Assembly (NCBI GenBank): GCA_013339895.1
Contig: JABACO010000006.1
Location: forward strand, 10,848,766 to 10,912,765
Source: Ephydatia muelleri
Taxonomy: Eukaryota; Porifera; Demospongiae; Spongillida; Spongillidae
Direction: 5' to 3'
DNA length: 64,000 nucleotides
Shown: positions 24,300 through 35,925 of the stretch, piece after piece
How the letters are laid out: every line of letters starts with the position of its first letter
Position numbering within the stretch: position 1 is the stretch's first letter
The notes under the pieces: generated by a model
Databases searched by the model: none
Told to the model about the DNA's origin: nothing
What the model saw: the letters and a program-made list of their open reading frames with translations, nothing else
Program-made: the position numbers and the translations under genes

Positions 24300-24390
24300 G
24301 TTAAAGCAAGATCCCACAATATACATTTTACCATACGGCAAATGTGTAGTATATGATGCGTTGAAAATAGGAAGTCCATAGCAGTTGTGT
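24300..24390. repeat. Relic of the palindrome superfamily
   Basis: The stretch GCAAGATCCCACAATATACA ... GTTGAAAATAGGAAGTCCAT resembles the right-arm module of subfamily B (GCAAGTGCAAGACCCC ... GAAAATAGGAAGTC). Only one arm piece is present. Confidence 0.4.
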
Positions 24391-24530
24391 AACATGTGTG
24401 ATTACAAGGAGATGTACATTTATGATTTCTAAAATCAAATTTAGGAAAGCGTCACATATGAACAGCTACATGTAAAAGCCTGAAATAACTGGTAGCTATG
24501 CATCAGATTCACAAAAGTATAGTGGAAAAG

Positions 24531-24956
24531 CCCGCTACATGTACATGATTATCTGTTGGAATGCACCATTTTATCACATTCATAGGCCAGTGGATATTTG
24601 AAGGCAAACATTATGAACTCCTGCAGGCAACATCATGCAGAGCTCATTCAAAACATCTATAGTACAAGAGTAGCAAGAGAGACAATATATAGGTCATAAG
24701 TGCAGACAACTTATAGACCTTATTCACAGCATGGTCTAGCTGCGGCCAGAGAATCTATTCCTGAACTGCTTTCACATTGATCAGCTGAATTAAGTCAGGA
24801 TGAGGTGGATACATGCATGTGCCCACTACATGATTATCTGTTGGAACATACTATCACACCCATTTAAAGTTCATAGGCCCGTGTATGTTTGAAGGCAAGC
24901 ATCATGAACTCCTGCGGCAACATCATGCATGCAGAGCTCATTCTAAACATTGCAGC
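24531..24956. repeat. Two ~130-bp direct repeats about 290 bp apart
   Basis: 24531-24662 and 24821-24956 share TGATTATCTGTTGGAA, TTCATAGGCC, TTTGAAGGCAA and GCAGAGCTCATTC in the same order, with about 15-20% divergence. No coding content seen. Confidence 0.7.
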
Positions 24957-25719
24957 TAATTGTAAAAAACATTGTAGTATATACATGTACATGTTTTCAT
25001 GTTTTAGAAGAGAGACAAAAAGGGGGTTACAAATCCTTTAATTCGGAAGACTTCATTCAATCCGATCTTTTTACACTTGGTTGGGACACTTTTTTGATCA
25101 TCTTGGGGACGCTTGTCGCATCCATTTTCCAGTGGAAATGAAAAGTGCAATAAGATGGTCCAAGAAACTTATCAATAGAGAGGAAGATGGTACTCTAAAG
25201 TTATTACTTTGAGTGTACGTGCATCTTGTGAAGTATATAATACTATAAAACATACATGACCAATTCTAAACACAGGTACAAGAAAGTTCAGTCTTAAGTT
25301 CATCAAGTTCTTTAGATAAACGCCACTTCTTGATCTATATCTTTATTATGCAGATGGCGTTATTAAGAAGACAATGACAAGCACTTGTTTCCATGGAAAT
25401 GCAATTATCTCTTATCATTGCCTGAATCCTATCGTCATTTCTTATAAATATGATATCAGTAGTCCAAACACTGTGTTGATGTGTGCACTGTACTAAAAAA
25501 GACGGCTATACTTAAAGACATTGCAATAAGTATACCAACCTCTGAAATTACTCATGTAGAGCAGTTATTTCACCTTTCTGTAAACATGTATACAGTGCTG
25601 CAGCTGCCTGACTCTGGATGTTGAGTGTTTTAATTTAGGAAGTAAATGCATACCTCCCCTGCTTAGAATGGGCATCGGGAAACATACAGTATGTTGAAAG
25701 GGAGCTTTGTCTAAGGTTA

Positions 25720-26351
25720 TTAGGTTAAGCCTGCCTCCTGTCTGCAACTCTCCCCTCTATATACACTTATCCCTTTGTCTGATTCCAGGTATTGTACTAC
25801 TGTTAATTCTTGGGAAAGCAACCATTCAGTCCTATTGACAACCTGATTTTGTTTACCCCCCATCACTTCACTTGTGCATTGATTGTACTTTATACACTTA
25901 TTTTCCCCGTCATACATCAATGGCTGCAAAGTTAGTTTCTCGCATCTGAGATCTGGTTTTCTGCATTCCTCCTTCATGCCAATATGCTGCAGCATGTTTG
26001 GTGTAGTGCCTCTTCTCTCTGGCATACTGTTGTAGTAACTCCAGCCTGTGCTCAGCCAACATAATTTCTGCAAGAGCATCCCAACGATTACTTGAAAAAT
26101 AGTTGCGTTTGGAGTCATCGTTGTGCTTCTCAACACCTATACATGAAGTTACCGATATAGATTATGTTAAAAACTTAACAATTTACCTTGGCAAGAGAAT
26201 TTGTTTAATGTTTCCAAACTGTCCGTATGGCATCGGAAACGTGGTACACCATAACATGAAAGTAAGGAGTTACAACTTTCTTTTGGTGACCATCACTCTT
26301 TATCCGCAAAAAGAGTTGAATCCAACTTTGAGCCAGCCAGAATTGGTCACA

Positions 26352-26400
<49 letters not shown>

Positions 26401-27260
26401 TGTGTGTGTGTGTGGCGTGTGTTTGTGTGTTGATGTGTACCTTCAAATGTATTTCATCTGCAGCATTTAGTGGAGGTGTATGTACGAGCTTTTTTTAACT
26501 GCATGATATGGTAACTCGCTAAAAAGCATTGCAAGTTCGTGGTAGAAGGTATCACTTACTCCATACCTATCAAAAAGTATAGAACTCGCAAATCCACTGT
26601 GTCCTCGTTCTTGGAGCCGCATCATCTGAGAAAGGTCTTGCCAGAAGTGGTGGACTTTCAGCGACTCTGCAACAAGCCCATAAGTAGACAAAAACTCCAA
26701 CGCCTTGTTTGCATGTTCAGACACCTCTTGGATTTTTCTTCGTGCATGCCGGTTGCTGACTGCATCAATCTTACCTCCTGGGTTGCTCTGTGAGTCCTGG
26801 GCTTCACTCACGCATCTTTATATAGGTCCTGCATGCACTTCTTCTTGTAAGACTTCAATGAGCATCCGCGCTTCTTCATTCATATAGGTAACTTCGTTTA
26901 GCTCGGTTAGTAATTCCGCAGCACGCGCGGAAATCGTTTCACCATTCAGGATAGTTATCGGGGTGGAACGAAGAAGTGCATTCTTTCTATTCACGCCTCT
27001 GCAGCTCTTACTTTTGAAACCACGCCAAGTGATTTACGGTAAAGTAAATCCTTTAAGCGCGCTGCTTCTGGATTCAGCGTAATTGCTTCGTCCACGATGT
27101 ACTCGCTTGCTAGTGCTACGAAGCTTGTATTCTTCTCTCGATTATTTGCCCAGTCGCCCAATACACGATTGGGTATGGACAGACAGCAGACACCATCAGG
27201 GTCGACGGATCCTTCAATTGCTGGCGGCAACTGGTCCTTCTCCGTGATTCGTTGATTCCA
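25720..27260 (-). CDS. Unrecognised minus-strand gene within the 5.1-kb insertion
   Basis: Protein-like frames follow one another from right to left. 27230-26991 contains NRVLGDWANNREKNTSFVAL and NPEAARLKDLLYRKSLG, then VSKVRAAEA and a stop. A neighbouring frame continues GVNRKNALLRSTPITILNGE to 26823. 26811-26467 contains RRKIQEVSEHANKALEFLS and FHELAMLF-like helices. 26136-25720 is weaker. The first two lie in different frames with only a few bases between, so a frameshift is likely. The composition is charged and helical. I do not recognise the family, and from its position it may be the element's own transposition or accessory protein. Confidence 0.35.
26355..26438. repeat. (GT)n microsatellite
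   Basis: About 40 bp of uninterrupted GT followed by imperfect GT sequence. Confidence 0.9.
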
Positions 27261-27644
27261 TTTGAAGCACTAATATATCAATGCCGCAACGGCAGTGTAT
27301 GCGTATATACCGATAAAAGTTAAATCAATGCTGCATTGTCACACACCACCACCACCACGATCATGCAGAGTTAAGACGCTATCCAGATATCATTTGTAAA
27401 AAAGAACTGGTTTGCGGGTTATTTTCATGAGACGTGTTTGCGTGGCATACTGCATGGTCCTGCGTACGCGAATACCTGCATATGTGTCCGCATACAGCTA
27501 TGTACGTATGCAGGTATGGCATAGCTCTGTATACCCATGGGCGTACGCAGCTTCAGCAAGAGGGTCGAATTTAGTTTACATGCATAATACGGCAAGGGCG
27601 GACACAGGAGAGGGGTTTACAGGTCAGACCCGCGATACGAAAAG

Positions 27645-27648
<4 letters not shown>

Positions 27649-27735
<87 letters not shown>

Positions 27736-27749
27736 GGGGGGGGGGGGGG
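27649..27749. repeat. Long poly-G run (85 G, TT, 14 G)
   Basis: A homopolymer of this length is unusual in any genome. It may be real low-complexity DNA or an assembly artefact. It lies inside the 5.1-kb insertion. Confidence 0.9.
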
Positions 27750-28800
27750 AACCCTTCAGGCCCTTTATCCACCCCTGTACGGTATACTTACTTACTCAAT
27801 GGTGATTGTGACCTCGCTTTTGGGAGGGGATCCAACCCCCCCACCCCACCCCTCTGCGTAGAATACGGCACGTTGTCACGCAGTGGTACGTCCTGCTATT
27901 TTGATATGTGTGCGTACGGCCTTGCAGTTTACAATGTTAAATAAGTCCAAAGCCAGGCAGCTCTAGCTCTATGGCAGCTAGCTACTCATAATACCATTAT
28001 ACATTGAAAACGTGACGTATTATTCATGAATAATTCATCTTATATTGTCCCAGATTTTGAAGTAGGGGTACACTAAAGTGACATTCTAATCTTGTGTGTA
28101 GGTCTGAAAATATACGACTTGATCTGAAGGTTATCTCACTAGTTCAGCCTTCATATTCCATCCGGTAGACTTGAAGTTTCTGTCAGAGTAATTGGAAATA
28201 AATAGAACAGCAAAACAATGGCATGTTCCATGTACAAAGTATGTAATAAACACAAAACTGCGTTTCTAATTTGTACTGAACACATTTTAACGGAGATCTG
28301 AATGTGAAAAAGATAGTCTATTATTATTACTACCATAATCTGCCTGGTAGACTTAAGATTTAACTTCCGCACAAGAACCATGCCTGTTAGTAGACATTTC
28401 TCCATTCACTTCCCGTTCAATAAATTTTATACGCGTGACGCGGGTATTCAATTATTCATGTCCGGGATTGCTGGACATGATATTACATTTTCCCTATATA
28501 CTGTTAGACAATAACAACCATATCTTGGCAATTTTCAAATGGCCAGAGTTTTCCAAACCTTGAAATCTTTTCCACTGCTTTTATACATTTCTGGAACTCA
28601 AGATTTTTAGTTGCATTTCGTATTGTTGGCTGAAAGAAATGAATGCTTAAAGAGGTGTGAGTTCATGGCATTATGCTAGTTCCTTCAAAGCTTTTCTTAT
28701 GAAAGTCCTTGAAAATGGGCACTGTATTTCTCTTTGTAAAGAACAAAGAGGCTGATAATATTTTCTAAAAACAAGCATAGCATGCATCAGTACGATTCAC

Positions 28801-29091
28801 TTACGTGAATGGCTTTCTTTTTAATGATGGGAAGAACCTAATGTAGTGCTCCTTTCCCCATTTGAGAGTACATATGTCGTCATAGTCTGGAGTGTTTATA
28901 TATGAGAAATGTCCCTTGCTCCACTTGATCATCTTGGTCTCAGCTGCACTTCCTGCATCATAGCTTTCTTCACTCTCTGAGCAAAACATACCACATAATC
29001 CATTAAATTTTACCATGGTACCTTCCCCACTAGAGAGGAGACTTTGGACTAGATGACATTGCAACAGCAGTGAGGGTAGCATCATTTTCAT
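28801..29091 (-). CDS. Exon of the duplicated unknown gene, copy 2 (frame intact)
   Basis: A 96-codon frame containing CHLVQSLLSSGEGTMV, ESEESYDAGSAAETK and GHFSYINTPDYDDICTLKWG, ending AC|GTAAGT at the donor. Copy 1 (5522-5813) carries one extra T that splits the frame, so copy 2 shows the ancestral reading. The rest of 29.1-30.1 kb repeats the smaller exons of copy 1 (for example the FDPSFLPMFKSRG exon near 29.85 kb). Function unknown. Confidence 0.5.
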   Translation of the reverse strand: MKMMLPSLLLQCHLVQSLLSSGEGTMVKFNGLCGMFCSESEESYDAGSAAETKMIKWSKGHFSYINTPDYDDICTLKWGKEHYIRFFPSLKRKPFT

Positions 29092-30185
29092 TTTCTGTAC
29101 AAGATATAAACAATGTACTGACCCATCATTGTGTCTGTGGATGTTTGCAGTGGATACAATTTTCCATGAGATAAATACACCATCTGGTGTCTATCATTCC
29201 TGCACGCATTAATTACAGGCTGTAAAAAGATATGGTAAATTATAAAATAATAAACCTGTGTGTAGATATGGATAATTCTCCAGCTTGAGTCTTGCAGCCT
29301 AAAGGCATTACAAATGGTCAGTAGAAAACAGAATTAATTTTAGCATATATACCCCCAGTCAACATCCTTCCTTTGTAATGGTAAAGATGTGGAAGACTAC
29401 AATGATTGAAAATCATGTAGATTGCTAAAATTATACAGATATTTTGTACCATTGAGTCACTGTAATTTCATTCTGAAGATGAACAATTGATCCTACGATG
29501 ATACTTTGATTCCATGCAGAGGTACAACCTTTTTACAAATGACAAGAAACATTATCATGAAACCAAGGTAAAAATATGTCCCACCAAATCCAATTGACAG
29601 CATCTTTATCACTGTAATGAAGTGAGTCTATACAATGGATGGAATGAGATGCAGGAAATACAATCTAGGGATTGGAAGAACAAAATGTATCATTATTAAA
29701 CATTTAAACCAAAAGACTCCAATGCCTGGGTTTATGTATAGGGAACAACAGCATATGCATCTGCATAATATTCTCCCTTTAAAACAATTAACTTCATCAA
29801 AAGCAATATATCAATATATTGTTACCTTGGAATGCCTTCTAATAGCATTATAACCCCTTGATTTAAACATTGGCAGAAAAGAGGGATCAAAACACATAAC
29901 TTTCTTTCCCATCTGAAAGCAAAGTTATTAGAATAGGTTATATGATATCTCCTACAACCTTGAGCCCATTCATTTGCAGTAGGTTCATGTATGCTGAAAT
30001 AACCTTCAAATGAATTGAACATATGACAGTGAAATACATCATGATGCAGTAATCACCTTTGAGTCGAAACATTGCCCATTGAATATTCTTTCCATATCGA
30101 GTTTTTCTAGTTGAAAACGTTGGGAGGCTTGTGTAGTATAGGGTTGAAATGCTGCATTCAGCAATGCAAAAATGCCTTTGTAAAG

Positions 30186-31406
30186 TCATAATGATACAAT
30201 CAGGTCTCTGTCTGCCTCCATCAGCCGTGCCTCTGATGCTATTTTTTTAAACACAGAAGTCCAGCAGCCAACTCCATCTCGATTTCCTGCAACACACTGC
30301 TCAGAGGACAACTGCATCAACTTTTTGTGGTACAGTTTTGATGGTGCCATTATTTTCTCTTGGAACAAAGAAACAGTTTTCCTCACGCTGTGCTCGACTA
30401 ATATGATGTGCATGTGTTTCTCCTGAAATGTGGTTTACTTTTCCAGAGAATGATGCATAAACCCTAACACTGTTGCTAACAAAGCTGTTGCTGTTCACTG
30501 AAAGTCTGACTTGAATGGAACAAGTACTAGAAGTACAATAGCCATCTGCTCTGAATAAAGCTGACAGTACTTTCTTTGAATTTGGTTTCTTTTTCCAGTG
30601 CCTATTTGAAAGCAATGCTAAGTAGCAATTTACCTTGGATATTCCATTGGCCATAACATGAACCCATGAAGGATTAATGCTACCATCAGAGAAAATTCCA
30701 TCCCATTCTGATTTTGTCAGCTCAAAAGAACTGTTACTTTCTATTTCTTTCATGTCCTTGCAACACAGTGGATGACCGTGCCAAATGTTGTGAAGTACTT
30801 GGTGACAAGCATGTACCCTGAAGTTAAACTGATGCTAAATAATTGTAATCATGCTAACCAAAATGTAATGACACCTATGAAGCTTAATGAGGAATAAAAA
30901 ACTAAGCCTTATATAAATTGTGAATGTTGTTCACATTTACCTGGTGATGAAATGATTCAGAAATGCATTGGTTTAAATTAGCATCAATTTCTGATGTCAC
31001 TAGATTCATATGAAAAGGTGATGATTGTGTTTAACAAGCTATGCAGAAAAACATGTTTCACTCACTTATTGGCATAGATGCACATTTTTCAATGCACGAT
31101 GAGCATTTGTATGTGTTTATGTGTTGCGACTCTAATTCTGTGACACCGACACATTTTCCATGAAACCAATCGGCACAATAGTCACATGCAATCATGAATC
31201 TAATATGGATAAGCAGTAATGCCTTTATCATTGCACATGTAATGCTTCTGCTCTAACCTATCAGGATCATATGGCTGTTGACATTTGCAGTAAAGTTGTG
31301 TATCTTCCATTTGAGTGTTGCTGGTAGCATTCACTGATTCTAAATTTAGGACAACTGCAACTCGTTCCAGCTCAAATAAATACTTCTTTCGCCTAGGCTG
31401 CATCAA
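30186..31406 (-). CDS. PHD-finger protein gene, partial (three or more exons)
   Basis: Exon 31406-31258 ends YCKCQQPYDPDR at AG|GTTAGAG. After a 58-bp intron, exon 31199-31066 continues FMIACDYCADWFHGKCVGV and TYKCSSCIEKC to a GTGAGT donor. Joined, this is a complete C4HC3 PHD finger with the conserved W-F-H, the type that reads histone H3 tails. About 30820 to 30300 follows a TTCAG acceptor and contains GHPLCCKDMKEI, SEWDGIFSDGS and a C-x-C-like FRADGYCTSSTCSIQVRL module. One frameshift near 30.36 kb leads to AGNRDGVGCWTSVFKKIASE at 30186. The duplicated exons at 28.5-30.1 kb are probably its downstream part. The repeated context suggests a transposon-derived gene, but a host chromatin protein is not excluded. 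Confidence 0.6.
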
Positions 31407-31875
31407 TGACGATTAACAAAGTTCCCTATAGCATAAAGAGCTACAAAAACCCTACCATGTCTTGACAAATAAGTGCCAAAGCCACGTGACAGCGATTGAG
31501 AGACCAGTATTGCAAAAAGAAGTATGTACACGTAGGCTTGATAGGAGAGCTCAAGCTCCCCCATAATTGATCACATCAACACCACAGTTGACAGATAAGG
31601 TGATAGAGTACAACATTACACCGCAGGTAATTTTTTAAGAAAGCATAGTATGAAAAATTTCTCAAATGTGCAAGCCAAATAGTCACGATTTATGGTTCAC
31701 AACAGTAATGTAAACTGCACTGAAGTCAGTGACTGCATGCCATGATGTCAACATTTGAAAACAACCTTGCAAAGGGAAAAGGCAGACACTCAGGTTATAC
31801 AGCAGTTGGAAGAAAATTTAGAATGTGGACCTTGTGTGAGTTCAAAAGTATCAGATTCCATGGAAATCAGCGCCC

Positions 31876-32275
31876 ATTTCAGTGATGTCGGCCATCTTGA
31901 CTTCACACACTTGGCATGGCCTCTGTAGGAGGGTGTAACAGATACAAATGTGAGGCTATACTGCAGTAAGACTCAGGACTGCTTGTACTAACTGCTCAGG
32001 TACCTAACATCCAGTTTGAAACATCAGGGTTTCTACTAGCCATGGTCCACTTAAGTGATGTCGGCCATCTTGACCTCACACACTTGACATTGCCTCTGTA
32101 GGAGGGCGTAACAGATACAAATGTGAGGCTATACTGCAGTAAGACTCAGGACTGCTTGTACTAACTGCTCAGGTACCTAACATCCAGTTTGAAACATCAG
32201 GGTTTCTACTAGCCATGGTCCACTTAAGTGATGTCGGCCATCTTGACCACTTGGCATGGCCTCTGTAGGAGGGTT
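31876..32275. repeat. 173-bp tandem repeat, 2.3 copies
   Basis: GTGATGTCGGCCATCTTGAC occurs at 31882, 32055 and 32228, an exact 173-bp period. The array adjoins the gypsy remnant. 31430-31875 holds nothing recognisable. Confidence 0.85.
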
Positions 32276-32363
32276 TTGCCGTACCAGTATCTATTATGTG
32301 CTCCGTTGCTCGTGTCTGTCCTGGTTTGTCCTGCAGGGTGCCCTTGTACGGCTCCAAAAGGTG
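32271..32363 (-). pseudogene. Gmr1-like Ty3/gypsy pol remnant, segment just before RT
   Basis: The minus strand reads LLEPYKGTLQDKPGQTRATE and HIIDTGTAKPS, the conserved segment immediately N-terminal of gypsy reverse transcriptase (...DVF...PG.T...EH.I.TG.A.P). It continues the 37.06-37.40 kb piece across the EnSpm insertion. The RT itself is missing, replaced by the 173-bp repeats. Confidence 0.65.
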
Positions 32364-32802
32364 TCCCTATTAAAAAATATGGCATATCTTGGCATGACTT
32401 GCCTGTCTTTTAGCATGACATGGCAAGTCATGTAATTTACTGGCAACATTTAATGTAAGTTATAGCATGTCTTAGCAAGTTGTGTTATGCCTTGCCATGA
32501 CTTGCCATGATTCCATCATGGCATTTCTTACCATGATCCGCGTAAACATATTATTCCATGACATACCAAGGTTTGGCAAGTCATCAATTCCTGTTACACA
32601 GAAGTACTAAAATACAGCTGCAATTGTATCAGAATGTTCTTTTACTTAGTATTTGTTCATATTTTTATATGAGCTAGGATCCACCATGCACACATGAGGT
32701 GATAGAATAGTACAAATGTGATTCAAATAACAGTACATAATACAAACACATGATCTCAACCGATGTCTATTTTGCTTTTAAAAGACCAGCGGGGTTTCAA
32801 TG

Positions 32803-35766
32803 CTAATTATGTTCAAACCTATTAGGTTGTCTAATAATGTATGAGTGTGTTCTGTCAATATCAATTTTCATTGCTTTGGATATGATACAATTGATTGGTA
32901 CAGATATGAATTGTTCATGCTCTCTCTGCACTTTCAACATGAATCTATGTTCTGTCAGTGTATCAACTTCTTTATACAACTCAAGGCAACCACGACAGGG
33001 TGGACCAGCATTCTTCAATACTGATGTTACTTCCATTTTATACAATAATGCTTTAGGTGGTGATGTGTTTACAAACGATAATATTCGTCCAAATTGTATT
33101 TCACCATTACAAGCACAGCGGAAAGAGCAAAAACTGCTATTTCTTTTGCGATCTAACTTTGAGGAAGTGCAATAGATGATTCCATCCTTTAGTAACTTTG
33201 TGTCTGTTACTATGTTTTCAGTTGAACTCTTGTTCAGTATATTGGCTTCTTCAGTTGTAAGAGTTTTAATCATTGGTTGACCTAACAAATAGGTGTGGGG
33301 TCCAATGTGTTCCATTTCATCACCATGATTATTACAGCAATAATGTATGAATGATATAGTCATAGGACTCTCTTGCAACAAAACTTTGCTTTTTAGAAGC
33401 TGTAGTGTTACGGATGCATCGATGTTGTGCAATAACTGTTGATGTATTATGCTCTTGCCATGGGTATTGCGTTTTAAATCTCCATTTTTGCTTTCGTACC
33501 CAAAAGCTGATTGTGTCCAAAGGGGGCCCCACAATCTAGTGTATTTAGGTAAATGTAACAACATGTGTGCATTGGCTGTGCAATTAGATTCTCCATAAAG
33601 TTCAGGAAGGAATACAATAAAATCTTTAAGCATCATCTCTGCAGCATCTAGCAAGGATGAATCTATTGATTCTTGTAGGAGGATGATGGCACATACAAGT
33701 AGTGCGTAGTGGAGATGGCAAATAGTCCAGAAGAATAGATAACGAATAAAATAGCAGCCAATTTTTAAATTCCGATGATTTCCAGAATTTCAAATGATTT
33801 GCAATTGATCTAGGACAGCATGAAAATTCATGCGGTGGATGCTGCTGCATAAGAATCTTGTCTATCATGGTAGTGTGTCTGCCCAAATAGTATAGTACTG
33901 CATGATTAGATGATTCAAACCACAGGCTCATTAGCCTCCCCTCATAAGCACAGTGCATATCATCAATAGGAATTCCATCGACAAGGTTGAGAATGTTGGC
34001 GAGAGGGGAAACTCCTACAATGCCATTAACACTATTTCCAGTTGATTCTGCTATAGTTCCATCTTGAATTATGGCCTCATGAGTGCGAAGTGAATAGTCT
34101 CTAAATATATCCTAGCTCCATTGGGAAGTCGCTTGCCAGGATGATAACATACAGGGCATCCAAATTCACCATTAAATTGCTTAGTACATATCACTGTGGG
34201 CTTGGCAACTAAATCAAATACACCGAACATCAGTTTTACTTTCATATGCATCTTTCCAGAAGATGTTTGTGTTTTTAAACCATCTCTATAAAGATCCTCA
34301 AGAGTTTTTACCACTGGGTCCAGGAGTAACTTCATATCAGGTTTTCTTATCCCATACCACATTCCATACATGACAATATTTTCAGCTTTGAATCAAATTG
34401 ATGGAGGAAGGTTAAGCACTTGTAACAGTACTGGCCAAAGGCTTATTTTATTTGACTTAAATAATGGGACACCATCAGTAAATATGCTGAGAGCAAGGTT
34501 ATTCTTTGTTTTAAAAAACTCACTCATCTGTTGTTGAATTACACTACCAGTCCAAACATCAGAGAGGGGATTTATTTCCCTCTCTGAATAATGTTCATCC
34601 AATGCGTTTATGTTATCTGAAATAGAATTAACTCTTGTTACCAAACATATAGATAAAATTGTCTTGTTCCATGCACTCAAATTATCCAGTCAACTTACTT
34701 GTAATTATTGATTGCAGGTGCTTGATAAAAGGGATGTGGATCAAGTGGCCTAGAGGTTCAGGCACTACACAGGTACTGCATTGCTTTTGACATTGGACAC
34801 CACAGGTGGTACAAATAGTGCAATGTTTGTAAGGAACACTGAATTGCTTGAAAAATTTTTTATCATGTATTCACTCTTTGGAAGGCAATGAGGAGAAGAA
34901 CAAAACACGTTCAGTAACTTCGTCAAACCATGAATAGCTTTGTTAGAAAGTTTAAATTTATGTGCATACAACATAATACAGTAATATGCTCCAAATCTAG
35001 TTATGCTTGCACCAGGATACAGTGGTTCAAAATTATCTACATGCCGGGTGCATTGGGAACTCAAATGAAGTTTCAATGCTGTCCATAAATGCATTCGAAT
35101 CACTTGCAGTCTGGTTCTCATCAATATCATATCCATTTCTGACTCACATCCAAAATTCAGTGGCTCCTGTAGGCCTTCCCTTTCTACATCACTCTCAGAC
35201 TCTGACAACTCACTATCTGACTTGCTGTCAGTACCATTACATGACTCCTCTTCAGAATCAACTGTGTGACGGAAGGAATAATAAACAATTATTATTAACT
35301 ATACCTGGCTGGCAATCAAATGAGGTAGCGAAGGAGTTTACTTCAGTGACATCGTCTGCGAGGATGCAGGGAAATTTACGTGCCATCAGCATGACATTAC
35401 AGGTGCATTTACCTCTCACTTCCAATGTAGAAGTAGAATTAATAGAAGAGAGCACTATTTAACACAGCTTGAAGCACACAATGCCTCTATAGTTGGGCGT
35501 AGCCCGACCTTCGCGTACATGTACACGTATATGTGAAGTTAACATATATGTATACAGCCCTAAGGGCTGTGGTCATTTTAAAATTTCGTCCGCGCAAACC
35601 CATTGTATGATGTAACAAAGGACAAAAGGTTTACATTCAATTCAGAAGTTACATCTTGATTGCATATGCGTCCAGCAGTGCCACGCACCCGTGGCGGGTA
35701 GGCGTACGTAAAAATATTAATGTACATGCAATAGCTTACCAACGTTTCTTCACACTCTGGCGCCAT
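32803..35766 (-). pseudogene. tnp2-like (CACTA) transposase with DUF4218-like C-terminal region
   Basis: The first exon is at 35766-35740 (MAPECEETL, then GTAAGC). Later blocks are 35208-34765, 34680-34393 (SIFTDGVPLFKSNK, first Asp of a DDE-type core), 34371-34069 (FGVFDLVAKP, then EFGCPVCYHPG, a tnp2 Cys motif), 33958-33626 (PIDDMHCAYEG) and 33654-32803 (NCTANAHMLLHLPKYTRLWG and AFGYESKNGDLKRNTHG, the DUF4218-like region). Intron signals are present, for example ACAA|GTAAGT near 34.70 kb. Two lesions are clear: an in-frame TGA at 34393-34395 where the neighbouring residues predict Arg (CGA), and a frameshift near 34.1 kb after GARIY. It would catalyse cut-and-paste transposition if intact. 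Confidence 0.75.
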
Positions 35767-35925
35767 TTCGTGCTTCTGGGTACAGGAATAGAAGCATCCC
35801 GAAAGTATGAACAGTAGCGACGATAATTTCGAACACGAGAGCCCGTCTCAGATTCCATATTTGCAGATGAATATCAATATGTGAAATGTAAATTTAACAA
35901 ATTAGACACGTGTTCATGAGGAGAT

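Larger units (their letters stand above)
23372..28479 (-). mobile_element. 5.1-kb insertion with imperfect CATG terminal inverted repeats
   Basis: Comparison with copy 1 (AAATTGATATTAC) defines the insertion. The left end reads CATGGCCAGAAATGGAGGAC and the reverse complement of the right end reads CATGTCCAGCAATCCCGGAC. The match continues through ATGA, about 28 bp at roughly 75% identity. The target duplication is at most 1-3 bp. The interior has candidate minus-strand exons at 25.7-27.2 kb, a (GT)n tract and a long G-run. The superfamily is unknown. Confidence 0.6.
20024..30139. repeat. Direct duplication, copy 2, split by a 5.1-kb insertion
   Basis: 20024-23371 matches 1888-5209 and 28481-30139 matches 5210-6866 in the same orientation. 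It differs by small indels and substitutions. The minus-strand gene continues past the end of the duplication into 30.2-31.4 kb, which copy 1 does not share. Confidence 0.85.

Noticed and set aside
27412-27861. 149-codon frame with a long poly-Gly run
   Set aside because: Created by the G85 homopolymer; no splice or start context.
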